From contig WQVL01000008.1 of assembly GCA_009785865.1 (NCBI GenBank), positions 1 to 54,877 on the forward strand: a stretch of 54,877 bases of DNA. The letters run 5' to 3'. A model generated the notes under the pieces. The model was given only the letters and a program-made list of their open reading frames with translations. It was not told the DNA's origin and made no database searches. Origin of the DNA: Oscillospiraceae bacterium. Lineage in GTDB: Bacteria > Bacillota > Clostridia > TANB77 > CAG-508. Shown piece by piece: positions 10,255 through 21,047 of the stretch. The position numbers and the translations under genes were made by a program. Each line of letters starts with the position of its first letter. Position 1 is the first letter of the stretch.

Positions 10255-11401
10255 ATGGAAGAATTAATGTTAGCAAAAGAGAATATGACAGTAAGTGAAG
10301 AGTTGTTATCAGAATTTGCGTGTAAAACCGAAAATGCCATATTAATAAATGAGACTCAGGAAAAAGAAGATGATTTTAGAGCAGATTTTTTTAGAGATAT
10401 AGATAAAATTATACACTCTACACGGATATACAAGATATATGGACAAAACGCAAGTATATTCATTTGAGGAGAATGACCATATTACACATAGAGCACTACA
10501 TGTACAACTAGTTTCAAAAATTGCAAGAACAATAGGGAGAAGTTTAAAGTTAAATGAAGATTTAATTGAGGCTGTTAGTTTAGGACATGACTTAGGACAT
10601 AGCCCTTTTGGACATAAGGGAGAAAATATTTTAAATGAGATATGTGAAGAAGAGAATCTAGGATATTTTTGTCATAATGCTCAAAGTGTAAAAATTTTAA
10701 AAGATGTAGAAAAAAGAAATATGACTGTTCAGACATTAGATGGAATATTAGCCCATAATGGAGAACTCTTGTTAGGAAAATATGTATATGAACCAAATAA
10801 AACTAAAGAAGATTTTCTAAGAGACTTAGAGAGTGTATATAGTATAAAGGACTATAGTAGAAAAATAAGACCAATGACATTAGAAGCAGCAGTAGTTAGG
10901 GTATCTGATGTTATTGCATATATTGGTAGAGATATAGAAGATGCCATTATAGTAGGAAGTGTTAAAAGAGAAGATTTGCCAGAAGAAATCATAAATGTTT
11001 TAGGAAATAATAATTCAAAAATAGTAGATACATTGATAAGAGATGTAATAATAAATAGTATGTATAAGCCATATATAGCATTTTCTTCAGCCGTTTTTGA
11101 AAACCTAAATAAGCTCAAAGATTGGAATATGTCGAATATTTATCAATCTAAAGAAGCGAACAGAAATTATGATGACGTAGAAAGAATGATGAAAAAGTTA
11201 TTCTACAAATATGTAGAAGTATTTTTTAGATATCCAGAAGAGATAGAAGAGATGACAAAATCTGAAAGAGCATTATTTAGATTCGTGAAGCATATGGAGA
11301 AAGGAACTGATGAAAATAAAATCAAGATTGCAATAATAGACTATATTGCAGGACAAACAGATAGGTTCTTTTTAAGAGAGTGCATAAATTTTGAGATATA
11401 A
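10255..11401 (+). CDS. dGTPase-like HD-domain phosphohydrolase, one CGG recoding site
   Basis: Joined across CGG 10423-10425 it gives 381 residues. Metal-ligand residues of the HD superfamily are present: His78 (ITHRALHV), His111-Asp112 (SLGHDLGHSPFGHKGE) and a later RVSDVIAYIGRD segment with the final Asp. DKTQVY just after the recoding site matches the KTQV motif of bacterial dGTPase-like enzymes. The recoded residue is Gly57 in IIHSTGYTRYMDKTQV. Without recoding the frame closes at 10467, before the catalytic domain. It hydrolyses a nucleotide, probably a dNTP to nucleoside and triphosphate. The substrate is not certain. The start is ATG 10255 behind AAAGGAAG. Confidence 0.85.
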
Positions 11402-11498
11402 GCGTAGCTTGAACGCTTACCTGAATAATACACAAAGCTTATTGTTATAGGTGAATTCCATGAAGTCTATCCGCAAGAATATATTAAAGAGCTAAAAG

Positions 11499-11519
11499 AC
11501 AGGCGTTTGCCTGTTTTTT
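11499..11519 (+). terminator. Terminator after the HD-domain gene
   Basis: ACAGGC and GCCTGT pair around a short GTTT loop, followed by a T tract. Confidence 0.8.
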
Positions 11520-11587
11520 CACATTTTATGTTTCCTTTTCATAATATATCACATGAAATATTATTGAATAGAGAAGGTGATTTTTAA

Positions 11588-12836
11588 ATGAAATACATAA
11601 TTGAAGGGGGAAAAAAACTAGAAGGAGAAGTAGAAATATCTGGATCGAAAAACGCGTCACTCCCAATTTTAGCAGCAAGTATATTAAGTGGAAAAACTAC
11701 AAAACTATATAATGTGCCTAATATAAGTGACATACAAACAACTAAGCAAGTGTTAGAAAGATTGGGATGTAAAGTAATCAAAAAGGAAACTAAAATAGTA
11801 ATTAATTCAGGCAAGATAGAGACAAAAGAAATACCAGAAGAGCTAATGAAAAAAATGAGATCTACAGTGGTATTTGCAGGAGCCCTAATAGGAAGATTTA
11901 AAGAGGCGACATTTTCATACCCGGGGGGATGCAATATAGGAGCAAGACCGATAGAGCTACATTTGAAGGGATTTGAGAAACTAGGAGTAGACATTCAAAA
12001 AGAGGATGGATATATTAAATGTAAATGTGAGGAACTAACTGGAGCAGAAATATATTTAGATTTTCCTTCAGTAGGAGCTACAGAAAACATTATGATGGCA
12101 GCAGTATTAGCAAAACGGTGAAACAATAATTCATAATGCTGCAATGGAACCAGAAGTAGAGGATTTAGCCAAGTTTTTAAATAAGATGGGAGCTAAAATA
12201 GAGGGAGCAGGAACAGAAAAAATTGTAATTGAAGGAGTAGAAGAATTAAAAAATGTAAGCTATAATGTAATGCCAGATCGAATAGAAACAGGAACATTAC
12301 TGTGTGCAGCGGCAATTACAGGAGGAAGAGTTAAATTAAATAATGTAGCACCAGAACATTTATTACCTGTAATATCAAAGCTACAAGAAGCAGGTTGTAA
12401 AATAGAAAAGGAGAAAGATACTATTTTTCTAGATGCGCCAAAAAAGTTGAAAGCAGTACAAATAAAAACAATGCCGTATCCAGGGTTTCCAACTGATCTG
12501 CAATCCATATTTGGAGCTATGCTTAGTGTGGCAAAGGGAACATCACAAATAGAAGAAAACATATTTGAAAATAGATTTAAGTATGTAAATGAACTAAATA
12601 AAATGGGAGCAAAAATAGAAAGAGAAGGAGTAAATGAAGTTATAATTAAAGGGGTAAAAAGATTATCTGGTTCAGAAACAATATCTACAGATCTAAGAGG
12701 AGGTGCAGCTATGATTATTGCCGGATTAGCTGCAAAAGGAAAAACTAAAGTAGATAATATAGATCATATACTAAGAGGATATGTAAATATAGACAAAAAA
12801 TTAAATAGTTTAGGAGCTAAGATTTCAAAGGAGTAA
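11588..12836 (+). CDS. murA: UDP-N-acetylglucosamine 1-carboxyvinyltransferase (MurA), one CGG recoding site
   Basis: First committed step of peptidoglycan synthesis: transfer of enolpyruvate from PEP to UDP-GlcNAc in the cytosol. Read through CGG 12116-12118 it has 415 residues, normal for Mur[14 protein letters not shown] near the N-terminus and [15 protein letters not shown] with the catalytic Cys115 are diagnostic. The skipped C restores Gly177 in [21 protein letters not shown], a Gly conserved in the family. The unshifted frame hits TGA at once (12119-12121). The C-terminal FPTDLQ and DLRGGAA blocks are present. The start is ATG 11588 after AGAAGGTGATTTTTAA. Confidence 0.95.
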
Positions 12837-12846
12837 AATGTTTGAA

Positions 12847-12874
12847 AAAGATTGCCTGATAGGCAGTCTTTTTT
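12847..12874 (+). terminator. murA terminator
   Basis: GATTGCCT and AGGCAGTC form a tight hairpin followed by six T. Confidence 0.85.
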
Positions 12875-12909
12875 GCATCAAACACTGTAGACACGACTTG
12901 CATGAAATC

Positions 12910-12938
12910 TTTACAGTTGAGGAAGAACATGGTATAAT
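12910..12938 (+). promoter_or_regulatory. Promoter of the lipoprotein gene
   Basis: TTTACA (12910-12915), a 17-base spacer, TATAAT (12933-12938). About 90 bases upstream of ATG 13030. Confidence 0.7.
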
Positions 12939-13029
12939 TATGGAAACCAATATGCTGGAAAAGTTTCATCTTCAGTATCATAAATATGTGTAGCGCAATG
13001 CATGAGCAATGCGCGAGAGGAGAAAAGAA

Positions 13030-13671
13030 ATGAGAAAAGTACGGGTATTAACACTATTACTGTTTGTTATAACAGTGGTGTTTTTTGCCGCATGTGGCAG
13101 AGGAAACAGCGGTGCCGTGGAAGCAAGGGAAGTTATGACCCAAGAAGAAATGTATGATCTGATCATGTCATTTGTTACAGGCGACAACCCTTCTTTTGGG
13201 GAGACAATAGAAGAAGAGGTGAATGCATTTACCTCAGTAATTATCTGGCTAGTTGATGAAAGAAGTAGAATTTATCAGGACATCATGGATAGTCCGTGGA
13301 TGACTTCAGAAGCAATTAACCGGATTTTTGACTGGGAAGAAGGTGTAGAGAATATAGAATTCTTAGGAGAAGCGTTACTTTCAGAGGAAGCCAAGCAAGA
13401 ACTAGAATTCTACTATGTGATGTATTTGCTTAGATTATACTTTACATTGATAGTTGATGCGTCATATTATATGCCGGTAGTTGGCACTTATGCCGTATGG
13501 ACTGACAACATTACTGAAATATTTAGTGATGGAGTTAGACAGTATCAGTTAGAAGATTTAAGCGAATTAGGGTTCATGATTGTTAGTGTAGATTCAGAAT
13601 ATTTACACATGATGATTCTATTGCCCCGTGAGATGCTCCAAGAAATACCTCTCGAAAGTGTTAAGACCTAA
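13030..13671 (+). CDS. Putative lipoprotein of unknown function with two zero-frame CGG codons
   Basis: 213 residues. The N-terminus MRKVRVLTLLLFVITVVFFAAC is a lipoprotein signal peptide with lipobox FFAAC, so the mature protein should start at Cys22 on the outer membrane face. The rest is acidic and helical without a family I recognise. ATG 13030 is preferred because GAGAGGAGAAAAG precedes it. Base and codon use is GC-richer than its neighbours (GCC, CTG, GTG, CGG). Two CGG codons (13042-13044 and 13321-13323) must be read as Arg to keep the frame open. A +1 shift at the first would stop after six residues. It is therefore an exception to the decoding pattern elsewhere in the window and may be a recent import. 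Confidence 0.8.
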   Translation: MRKVRVLTLLLFVITVVFFAACGRGNSGAVEAREVMTQEEMYDLIMSFVTGDNPSFGETIEEEVNAFTSVIIWLVDERSRIYQDIMDSPWMTSEAINRIFDWEEGVENIEFLGEALLSEEAKQELEFYYVMYLLRLYFTLIVDASYYMPVVGTYAVWTDNITEIFSDGVRQYQLEDLSELGFMIVSVDSEYLHMMILLPREMLQEIPLESVKT

Positions 13672-13674
13672 CCG

Positions 13675-13711
13675 GAGGGTGCTACAAAACATTATGTTTT
13701 GCAGCACCCTC
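13675..13711 (+). terminator. Long hairpin after the lipoprotein gene
   Basis: GAGGGTGCTACAAAACAT pairs with ATGTTTTGCAGCACCCTC with one mismatch. There is no long T tract behind it, so it may protect the mRNA end as well as terminate. Confidence 0.65.
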
Positions 13712-13803
13712 TTGGGCATTATAAAAGCCATAAAAGTTGTTGAAATTTGGAATGTTATATGATAGATTAGACCAAGAGTATCGTAAATAGAGGAGGACAA
13801 TTA

Positions 13804-14061
13804 ATGGCTACAAGAGAAAAAAATATATGGATATTAATAGTATTCCTATTAGCAGGAATTGTAATAGGAGGTTTGCTTGGTGAGATTGCATCTAATGTGG
13901 ATTTTTTATGGTGGTTAGCATATGGACAGGAATTTGGACTTGGTCCGCCAGTGGAATTAAACTTAAGTGTAATAACAATAACATTTGGAGTAATGTTTAA
14001 AATAAATATTGCGAGTATAATAGGAATGGGGTTAGCTATATTTATTTATAGAAAAATATGA
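13804..14061 (+). CDS. Small DUF4321-like membrane protein
   Basis: 85 residues with two hydrophobic segments (about 8-28 and 60-80) and a central GQEFGLGPPVELNLSVITITFGVMFKIN block. That block and the location just upstream of radC-mreB-mreC match the small DUF4321 membrane proteins of Clostridia. The molecular role is unknown. AGAGGAGGACAATTA precedes ATG 13804. No in-frame CGG. Confidence 0.7.
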   Translation: MATREKNIWILIVFLLAGIVIGGLLGEIASNVDFLWWLAYGQEFGLGPPVELNLSVITITFGVMFKINIASIIGMGLAIFIYRKI

Positions 14062-14132
14062 TAAAGCTTTAACTTTTTATCGATATAATTAAAATTGGGG
14101 GGCTGAAACAAGAGGAAGAAGGTACTGTTTTT

Positions 14133-15870
<1,738 letters not shown>

Positions 15871-15898
15871 TTTAATGTGTTTTAAAAAGCACATTAAA
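15871..15898 (+). other. Hairpin between mreB and mreC
   Basis: TTTAATGTG and CACATTAAA pair around TTTTAAAAAG in the 33-base gap. It could modulate mreC translation or processing. No T tract. Confidence 0.45.
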
Positions 15899-15903
15899 AA
15901 ATT

Positions 15904-16724
15904 ATGGAAAAGAATAAAAGAACCGGAGTCATTGGAATAATAATAACAATCATTATACTTACGACTTTAGTGATTGTCACTAATTTAGAAGCAGGTGCGT
16001 TTTCAGGAGCGGAGAATGTATTTACTAGGATTGTGATGCCGATTCAAAATGGAATTACTTCACTTAGAAATAGAATGGAACGGAAATACAGCATTTTTTG
16101 AAGATGTAAATAATTTAAGAGAAGAAAATAGAAATTTACAAGCAAGAAATAGAGAACTTCAAGAAGAACTAAGCAAGTTAGAAATAGTAAGAGCAGAGAA
16201 TGCAATTTTAAGAGCATATAACGATATGATTGAGATGTTTCAAGAATATGAGACTGTAGCAGCACATGTTATTAATAAGAATATAACAAACTTAAGTGAA
16301 ACAATTATAATCAATGTAGGAACGGATCAAGGAGTGCATGCTAATATGCCAGTAATTTCAGGAGAAGGATTAGTTGGAGTTGTATTATCATCTACAAACA
16401 ATACAGCTAAAGTTGCTCCAATAATTGATCCTGCTAGCAGTGTAAGTGCTAGGATATCTACATCAAGAGATACGGTTATAACAAGAGGAATGTTAGGTAA
16501 TGACAGGAATATAAGATTAATGCATATTCCTACAGATACAGAGCTTATTGTAGGTGACAACATAGAAACATCGGGCTTGCGGAGAAGTATATCCAAAAGG
16601 ATTGAGAATAGGAACTATAACTGAAGTAAGAGAAACAAGAAACATTATTGATAGATATGCAATAGTAGAAACAGCAGTGAATTTTGCAAAATTAGAAACT
16701 GTACTAGTAATTACTAATCATTAA
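15904..16724 (+). CDS. mreC: Rod-shape protein MreC, two CGG recoding sites
   Basis: Extracytoplasmic scaffold of the elongation machinery. An N-terminal transmembrane segment (about 9-28, GVIGIIITIIILTTLVIVT) is followed by a coiled coil (about 63-100) and a beta-rich C-terminal domain. Corrected length 272 residues, typical for MreC. CGG 16081-16083 restores Gly60 (RMEGNTAFFEDV). CGG 16580-16582 restores Gly226 in TSGLGEVYPKGLRIGTI, a conserved MreC block. Without shifts the product would stop at 16101. It follows mreB in the same direction. No mreD is seen before the terminator. Confidence 0.93.
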
Positions 16725-16742
16725 TTCAATCAAATAAAAAGC

Positions 16743-16787
16743 GCCATCAAACATTAGAAAAAATAATGTCTGTTGGTGTATTTTTTT
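16743..16787 (+). terminator. mreC terminator
   Basis: CATCAAACATTA pairs imperfectly with TAATGTCTGTTGGTG, followed by a T tract. Confidence 0.65.
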
Positions 16788-16820
16788 ATGTCCTTTTATG
16801 GATTTTTTTCCTGCTTTTCC

Positions 16821-16849
16821 TTGAATTCCGTAAGAAATGTTGATAGAAT
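16821..16849 (+). promoter_or_regulatory. Promoter of the purE-purK-purD genes
   Basis: TTGAAT (16821-16826), a 17-base spacer, TAGAAT (16844-16849), 36 bases before ATG 16885. No purine riboswitch is visible in this short leader. Confidence 0.55.
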
Positions 16850-16884
16850 GATATCAAAGAAAGTAAAGAAAAAGGGGATGTGAA

Positions 16885-17397
16885 ATGGAAGGAAAAGTAG
16901 GAATTATTATGGGGAGTGACTCTGATTTAGGAGTTATGAAAGAAGCGGCAGAGATGTTAGAATTTTTCGGAATAAAATATGAACTGACAGTTGTATCTGC
17001 ACACAGAACACCGAAAAGAATGTATGAATTTGCCAACAATGCAAAGGAAAATGGATTTAAAGCCATCATAGCTGGAGCAGGCGGCTCTGCACATTTGCCT
17101 GGTATGGTTGCATCTATTACGGGCATACCTGTTATAGGAGTTCCAATTAAAACATCTACATTAAGTGGTGTAGATTCGTTATATTCGATTGTACAAATGC
17201 CAGGAGGAATACCTGTTGCGACTATGGCAATAAATGGAGCAAAAAATGCTGGAATATTTGCGGCACAAATGATAGGAGCATTCAATGAGGAAGTATATGG
17301 TAGAGTTGAATCATACAAGAATGAGTTAGCGGAGGAAGTAATAGCTAAAGCTACGGAATTAGAAAACATTGGATTTGAAAGATATTTAGGGAAATAA
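16885..17397 (+). CDS. purE: N5-carboxyaminoimidazole ribonucleotide mutase (PurE class I)
   Basis: 170 residues. GIIMGSDSDLGVMKEAAEMLEFFGI is the PurE signature, and SAHRTPKRMYEFA, AGAGGSAHLPGMVAS and MPGGIPVATMAI complete the active site. It converts N5-CAIR to CAIR in purine biosynthesis together with PurK encoded 15 bases downstream. The ATG follows AAAGGGGATGTGAA. It contains several CGG triplets, all out of frame, and is uninterrupted. Confidence 0.97.
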   Translation: MEGKVGIIMGSDSDLGVMKEAAEMLEFFGIKYELTVVSAHRTPKRMYEFANNAKENGFKAIIAGAGGSAHLPGMVASITGIPVIGVPIKTSTLSGVDSLYSIVQMPGGIPVATMAINGAKNAGIFAAQMIGAFNEEVYGRVESYKNELAEEVIAKATELENIGFERYLGK

Positions 17398-17411
17398 TAA
17401 GGAGAGAATAA

Positions 17412-18556
17412 ATGAGTATTTTAGATAAAAAGATAGGAATATTAGGTGGCGGACAACTAGGAAAAATGATGATACTTGAAGCAAAGCGACTCCGGAATGT
17501 ATGTTGTTACATTAGATCCATCTGAAGATTGTCCATCACATAGTATTTCAGATGAGCATATAGTTGCAGATTTTGGAGATGAAAAGGCAATTTTTGATCT
17601 TGCTGACAGAGTAGATGTAATTACATATGAGTTTGAACATATAAACGCAGATGCGCTTCAAAAGTTAGAAGATAAAGGATATGCAATATATCCATCTGTT
17701 AAAAGTTTAAAAATAATTCAAGATAAATATACACAAAAGCAAGCTCTTAAAGAAGCGGGGACTCGCGTTCCAAGATTTAAGGAAGTAGTGAGTCAAGAAG
17801 ATATATTAATGGCAGCAAATGAATTTGGTTATCCAATGATGTTAAAAGCGAGAACTGGTGGATATGATGGAAAAGGAAATGCAAAGATAGATTCTGAGGC
17901 AGATGTACCTTCAGCATATGAAGCACTGGGTAGCCGGAAAAATTGAGCTTATGGTTGAAGAATTTGTGCCATTTACAAAGGAAATTTCAGTTATAGCATG
18001 TAGAGGAATAGATGGAAAAAGAGTTATATATCCTGTAGCTGAAAATGCACATAAAAATAGCATATTAGATGTTACATCAGTTCCTGCAAATATATCAAGC
18101 AAAGCTACACAAAATGGAATGGACGTTGCTGACAAAGTTATGAGCATATTCGAAGGAGTAGGAACATTCTGCGTTGAGATGTTCATAACAGAAGATGATC
18201 AAATATATATAAATGAAATTGCACCAAGACCACACAATTCGGGACATTACACGATTGAAGGATGTTTTGCGAATCAATTTGAAAATCATGTAAGGGCAGT
18301 AATGGGACTACCGCTTGGAAGTACCGAGTTAATAAAACCTACTGCAATGAAAAATATTTTAGGAACAAGAGATGGAATGGTAGAGTTATTAGGATTAGAA
18401 GAAGCTTATGCAAAATTTGATACTTTACAGATGCACTTCTATGGAAAAAAAGAAACTAAAAAAGGCAGAAAAATGGGACACTTAACAGCATATGCAAACA
18501 CAGCAGAAGAAGCAGTTAATATTGTAAACGGTGCACATGAAATAATTGAATTATAA
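17412..18556 (+). CDS. purK: N5-carboxyaminoimidazole ribonucleotide synthase (PurK), two CGG recoding sites
   Basis: ATP-grasp enzyme that carboxylates AIR to N5-CAIR for PurE. ATG 17412 follows AAGGAGAGAATAA. IGILGGGQLGKMM is the N-terminal dinucleotide-like loop. KARTGGYDGKGN and EIAPRPHNSGHYTIE are ATP-grasp PurK motifs. With +1 shifts at CGG 17493-17495 and 17935-17937 it gives 380 residues, the family length. The restored residues are Gly28 (KRLGMYVVTLDP) and Gly175 (GSGKIELMVEEF). Without recoding the reading frame ends soon after residue 30. Confidence 0.95.
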
Positions 18557-18588
18557 TAAGAAGTAAGGATAAAAGGGGAAGTGATATC

Positions 18589-19890
18589 ATGAAAAAATGT
18601 TTATTACTAGGAAATAATGGACGAGAAGCTGCGATGGCAGAATTTATAAGTAAAGGATATAGCTTATATGCGGTATTGCCACATGAAAATCCTTCAATAG
18701 TGGATAGCATTCAAAAATCAGGAGGAAAATATATTGTAGGAGATCCTTTTGATAAAGAAATAGTTAGAAATTTCATAAGAGAAAATGATCTTGAAGTTTG
18801 CGTAATCAGCAGTGATAATTTACAACAAGACGGATTAAATGATCTTGCGATGGAAGAAGGGTTAACAACATTTGGAGCAACATCTGAGGGGGCAAAAATA
18901 GAATGGAAAAAAACATACGCTCTGGATATAGTAGAGCAACTAGCACCAGAAATGATAATAAAAAACTATAATGTAACAGATGAAGAAACACTTAAAAGAA
19001 TTGTTGATACATATAGTGAAGCCGAATTTGTTGTTAAGCCAGAAGGGCTAACAGGAGGAAAGGGTGTAAAAGTAGGAGGAGTTCACTTTGCATCTAAGGA
19101 AGAGGGATACGAATATGCGATAGGCTTACTAAAAGCAGCTGGTAATGTTATCATTCAAGATAAAGTACAGGGTGAAGAATTTACAGTAATGGCTTTAACT
19201 GATGGAAAGAATTTAGTTATTACACCTACAACATTTGATTACCCATATAGACTCGATGGAGACAAAGGACCTGGAACTGGAGGAATGGGGACGATAAGTT
19301 TTGCAAATGGATTGCTTCCTTTCTTGACGGAGTCAGATATAGATGAGTGCACAGATTTAATGAAAAAAACAGTAGAGTACGTTAATAGAGACTCTTTAGA
19401 ATTTAAAGGAGTAATATATGGTGGATTCTTCAAGTGTGCAGATGGAATTAAGTTTATAGAATTCAATGCAAGATTTGGAGACCCAGAGTCAATAAACGTT
19501 TTAAACTTGTTAGAGAATCCTTTTACAGAAGTAATAGAACATATCTCAGAAGGAACTCTTACAGAAGAAAATTGTAAATTTAAAAAAGAATGTACTTTTG
19601 TAGTATATGTAGTTAGTCCGGACTATGCGATGAGAGAAAATAATGAACCATGTGTATTTACTCTTAATACAGAAGCAATACTAGACAAAGGTGCTAAAAT
19701 ATATTTTGCAGGAACAAAAAGAGTGGAAGGAAATACATATGTATCAGTAAGTAATTCTAGACTATTCGCAGTTATGACATCAGCAGATACGTTAGAAGAA
19801 GCAAAAGCAAAAGCATATAGTGCAATGGAAGGGAATATTGATCCTAAACTTCATTACAGGAAAGATATTGGCGAAATATATAAACATTAA
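18589..19890 (+). CDS. purD: Phosphoribosylamine-glycine ligase (PurD)
   Basis: 433 residues. KKCLLLGNNGREAAMAEFI at the N-terminus, KPEGLTGGKGVKVGGVHF and DYPYRLDGDKGPGTGGMGTIS are PurD/ATP-grasp motifs, and EFNARFGDPESINVL is the metal-binding segment. It joins 5-phosphoribosylamine and glycine to give GAR. It is the third gene of the purE-purK-purD run, 32 bases after purK, with AAGGGGAAGTGATATC before the ATG. It contains no in-frame CGG. PurD families usually start VLVIGSGGREHA, so this one is slightly divergent there. Confidence 0.92.
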   Translation: MKKCLLLGNNGREAAMAEFISKGYSLYAVLPHENPSIVDSIQKSGGKYIVGDPFDKEIVRNFIRENDLEVCVISSDNLQQDGLNDLAMEEGLTTFGATSEGAKIEWKKTYALDIVEQLAPEMIIKNYNVTDEETLKRIVDTYSEAEFVVKPEGLTGGKGVKVGGVHFASKEEGYEYAIGLLKAAGNVIIQDKVQGEEFTVMALTDGKNLVITPTTFDYPYRLDGDKGPGTGGMGTISFANGLLPFLTESDIDECTDLMKKTVEYVNRDSLEFKGVIYGGFFKCADGIKFIEFNARFGDPESINVLNLLENPFTEVIEHISEGTLTEENCKFKKECTFVVYVVSPDYAMRENNEPCVFTLNTEAILDKGAKIYFAGTKRVEGNTYVSVSNSRLFAVMTSADTLEEAKAKAYSAMEGNIDPKLHYRKDIGEIYKH

Positions 19891-19993
19891 AAATTACCAA
19901 AAAATCGCAAAAAGTTACAAAATTTATATATTATAATGAGATATAATGGCAAAACCTTTCACTTAAGGGTAGAAAGGAGGAAGCTTTTACTAA

Positions 19994-20062
19994 TGAAAAA
20001 GCTAATAAAATTACTAGCACTTGTTATTGTATACATATGTATAGCAGATGACAAGGACTAAG
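19994..20062 (+). CDS. Possible 22-residue membrane micropeptide
   Basis: AAAGGAGG at 19974-19981 lies about 12 bases before ATG 19994. The peptide is KK followed by a hydrophobic stretch (LIKLLALVIVYICIA) and an acidic end (DDKD), and stops directly before a terminator. A TATAAT-like box occurs at about 19942. It may be a small membrane peptide or a leader peptide. Only the ribosome site and compact unit support it. Confidence 0.4.
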
Positions 20063-20065
20063 GAA

Positions 20066-20097
20066 AAAGACTAGAGTAACGGCTCTAGTCTTTTTTT
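20066..20097 (+). terminator. Terminator after the micropeptide
   Basis: AAGACTAGAG and CTCTAGTCTT pair around TAACGG and are followed by seven T. The remainder of the 19891-20216 gap holds nothing else I can support. Confidence 0.85.
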
Positions 20098-20216
20098 AGC
20101 TTCAACTAATGAAGCGCTAATAAAATTACTTTGCTTATTTTAAGCTGTTAATAGTATACTATGTATTTCTACAATTGTAAAGATTTTTTCAAAATATTTA
20201 CAATTCACAATATGAT

Positions 20217-20904
20217 TTAACTTAATAATATCTTTTCAATTTCCAGTGGCTTTATATTTATTCCAGCTTTGTATGCTCTCATGTTTCCGCCTGAAATTTC
20301 GTCCATTAAAACAATTTCTCCATTTGATCTACCAAATTCTAATTTAATATCATATAGTTCTAATCCTTTTTTTGATAATTCGTCTTTCACGATTGCTGAT
20401 ATTTCTTTAGTAGATTGCACTAATGTATCATATTCAACTTCCGATAAAATACCTAATATGTTTAAGGTATCTTTACTGATAAAAGGGTCACCTCTTTGGT
20501 CGTCTTTTAGAGTTATTTCTACATAACTATCAAGGTCAGAACCTTCTTCAATATAGTCACCATATCTTTTTATAAAGCTACCGGACTGCTTTATATCTTA
20601 ATATAACTTCTAATCCTTTTCCAAAAGCTTCAGCAGGTGTTACAGTCATAGTGGCATTTTCTAAATCACAATTTATATAATGTGTTTTAATATTTTTTTC
20701 TTTTAGCTTTTCAAAGAAAAATTTTGAAACCCTTAACCCAGCAGCACCTACACCGTCTATCTTAAGACCAGTATTATTTGCACCAGGATCAAAATTTCCA
20801 TCCTCATCTACTGTTACATCATCTTTAAATTTTAATAAATAATTTCCATCAGTTAGTTTGTATACATCCTTTGTTTTTCCAGTATATACTTTTGTCATCT
20901 CCAT
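20217..20904 (-). CDS. purC: Phosphoribosylaminoimidazole-succinocarboxamide synthase (PurC), one CGG recoding site
   Basis: SAICAR synthetase of purine biosynthesis. [13 protein letters not shown] and [12 protein letters not shown] form the N-terminal ATP-binding part, then [15 protein letters not shown]. The C-terminal part has [21 protein letters not shown], the usual PurC motif. The plus-strand CCG at 20581-20583 is an in-frame CGG on the coding strand. Skipping its C gives Gly108 in [16 protein letters not shown], where PurC has a conserved Ala/Val-Gly-Ser. Corrected length 228 residues. Without recoding TAG follows immediately. The gene faces the other purine genes and has its own AGGACAAAC ribosome site. 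Confidence 0.93.
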
Positions 20905-21047
20905 GTTTGTCCTCCATTCTTAAATATATGTATAATTATAACGCTGCCAATTGATGAAGTCAATTTTTCTTAGAACTAGCATTTAAATGCGTAGAGATAA
21001 GTTATGCTGTAGCTGTGCATTATTCAGGTAAGCGTTACAAGTTCTGT

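Noticed and set aside
12116-12121. Selenocysteine or stop-codon readthrough explaining murA and purC breaks
   Set aside because: The TGA or TAG after CGG is only read in the unshifted frame; skipping the C removes it without readthrough.
16725-16884. Purine riboswitch before purE
   Set aside because: The gap holds only a terminator and a sigma-A promoter with a 36-base leader.
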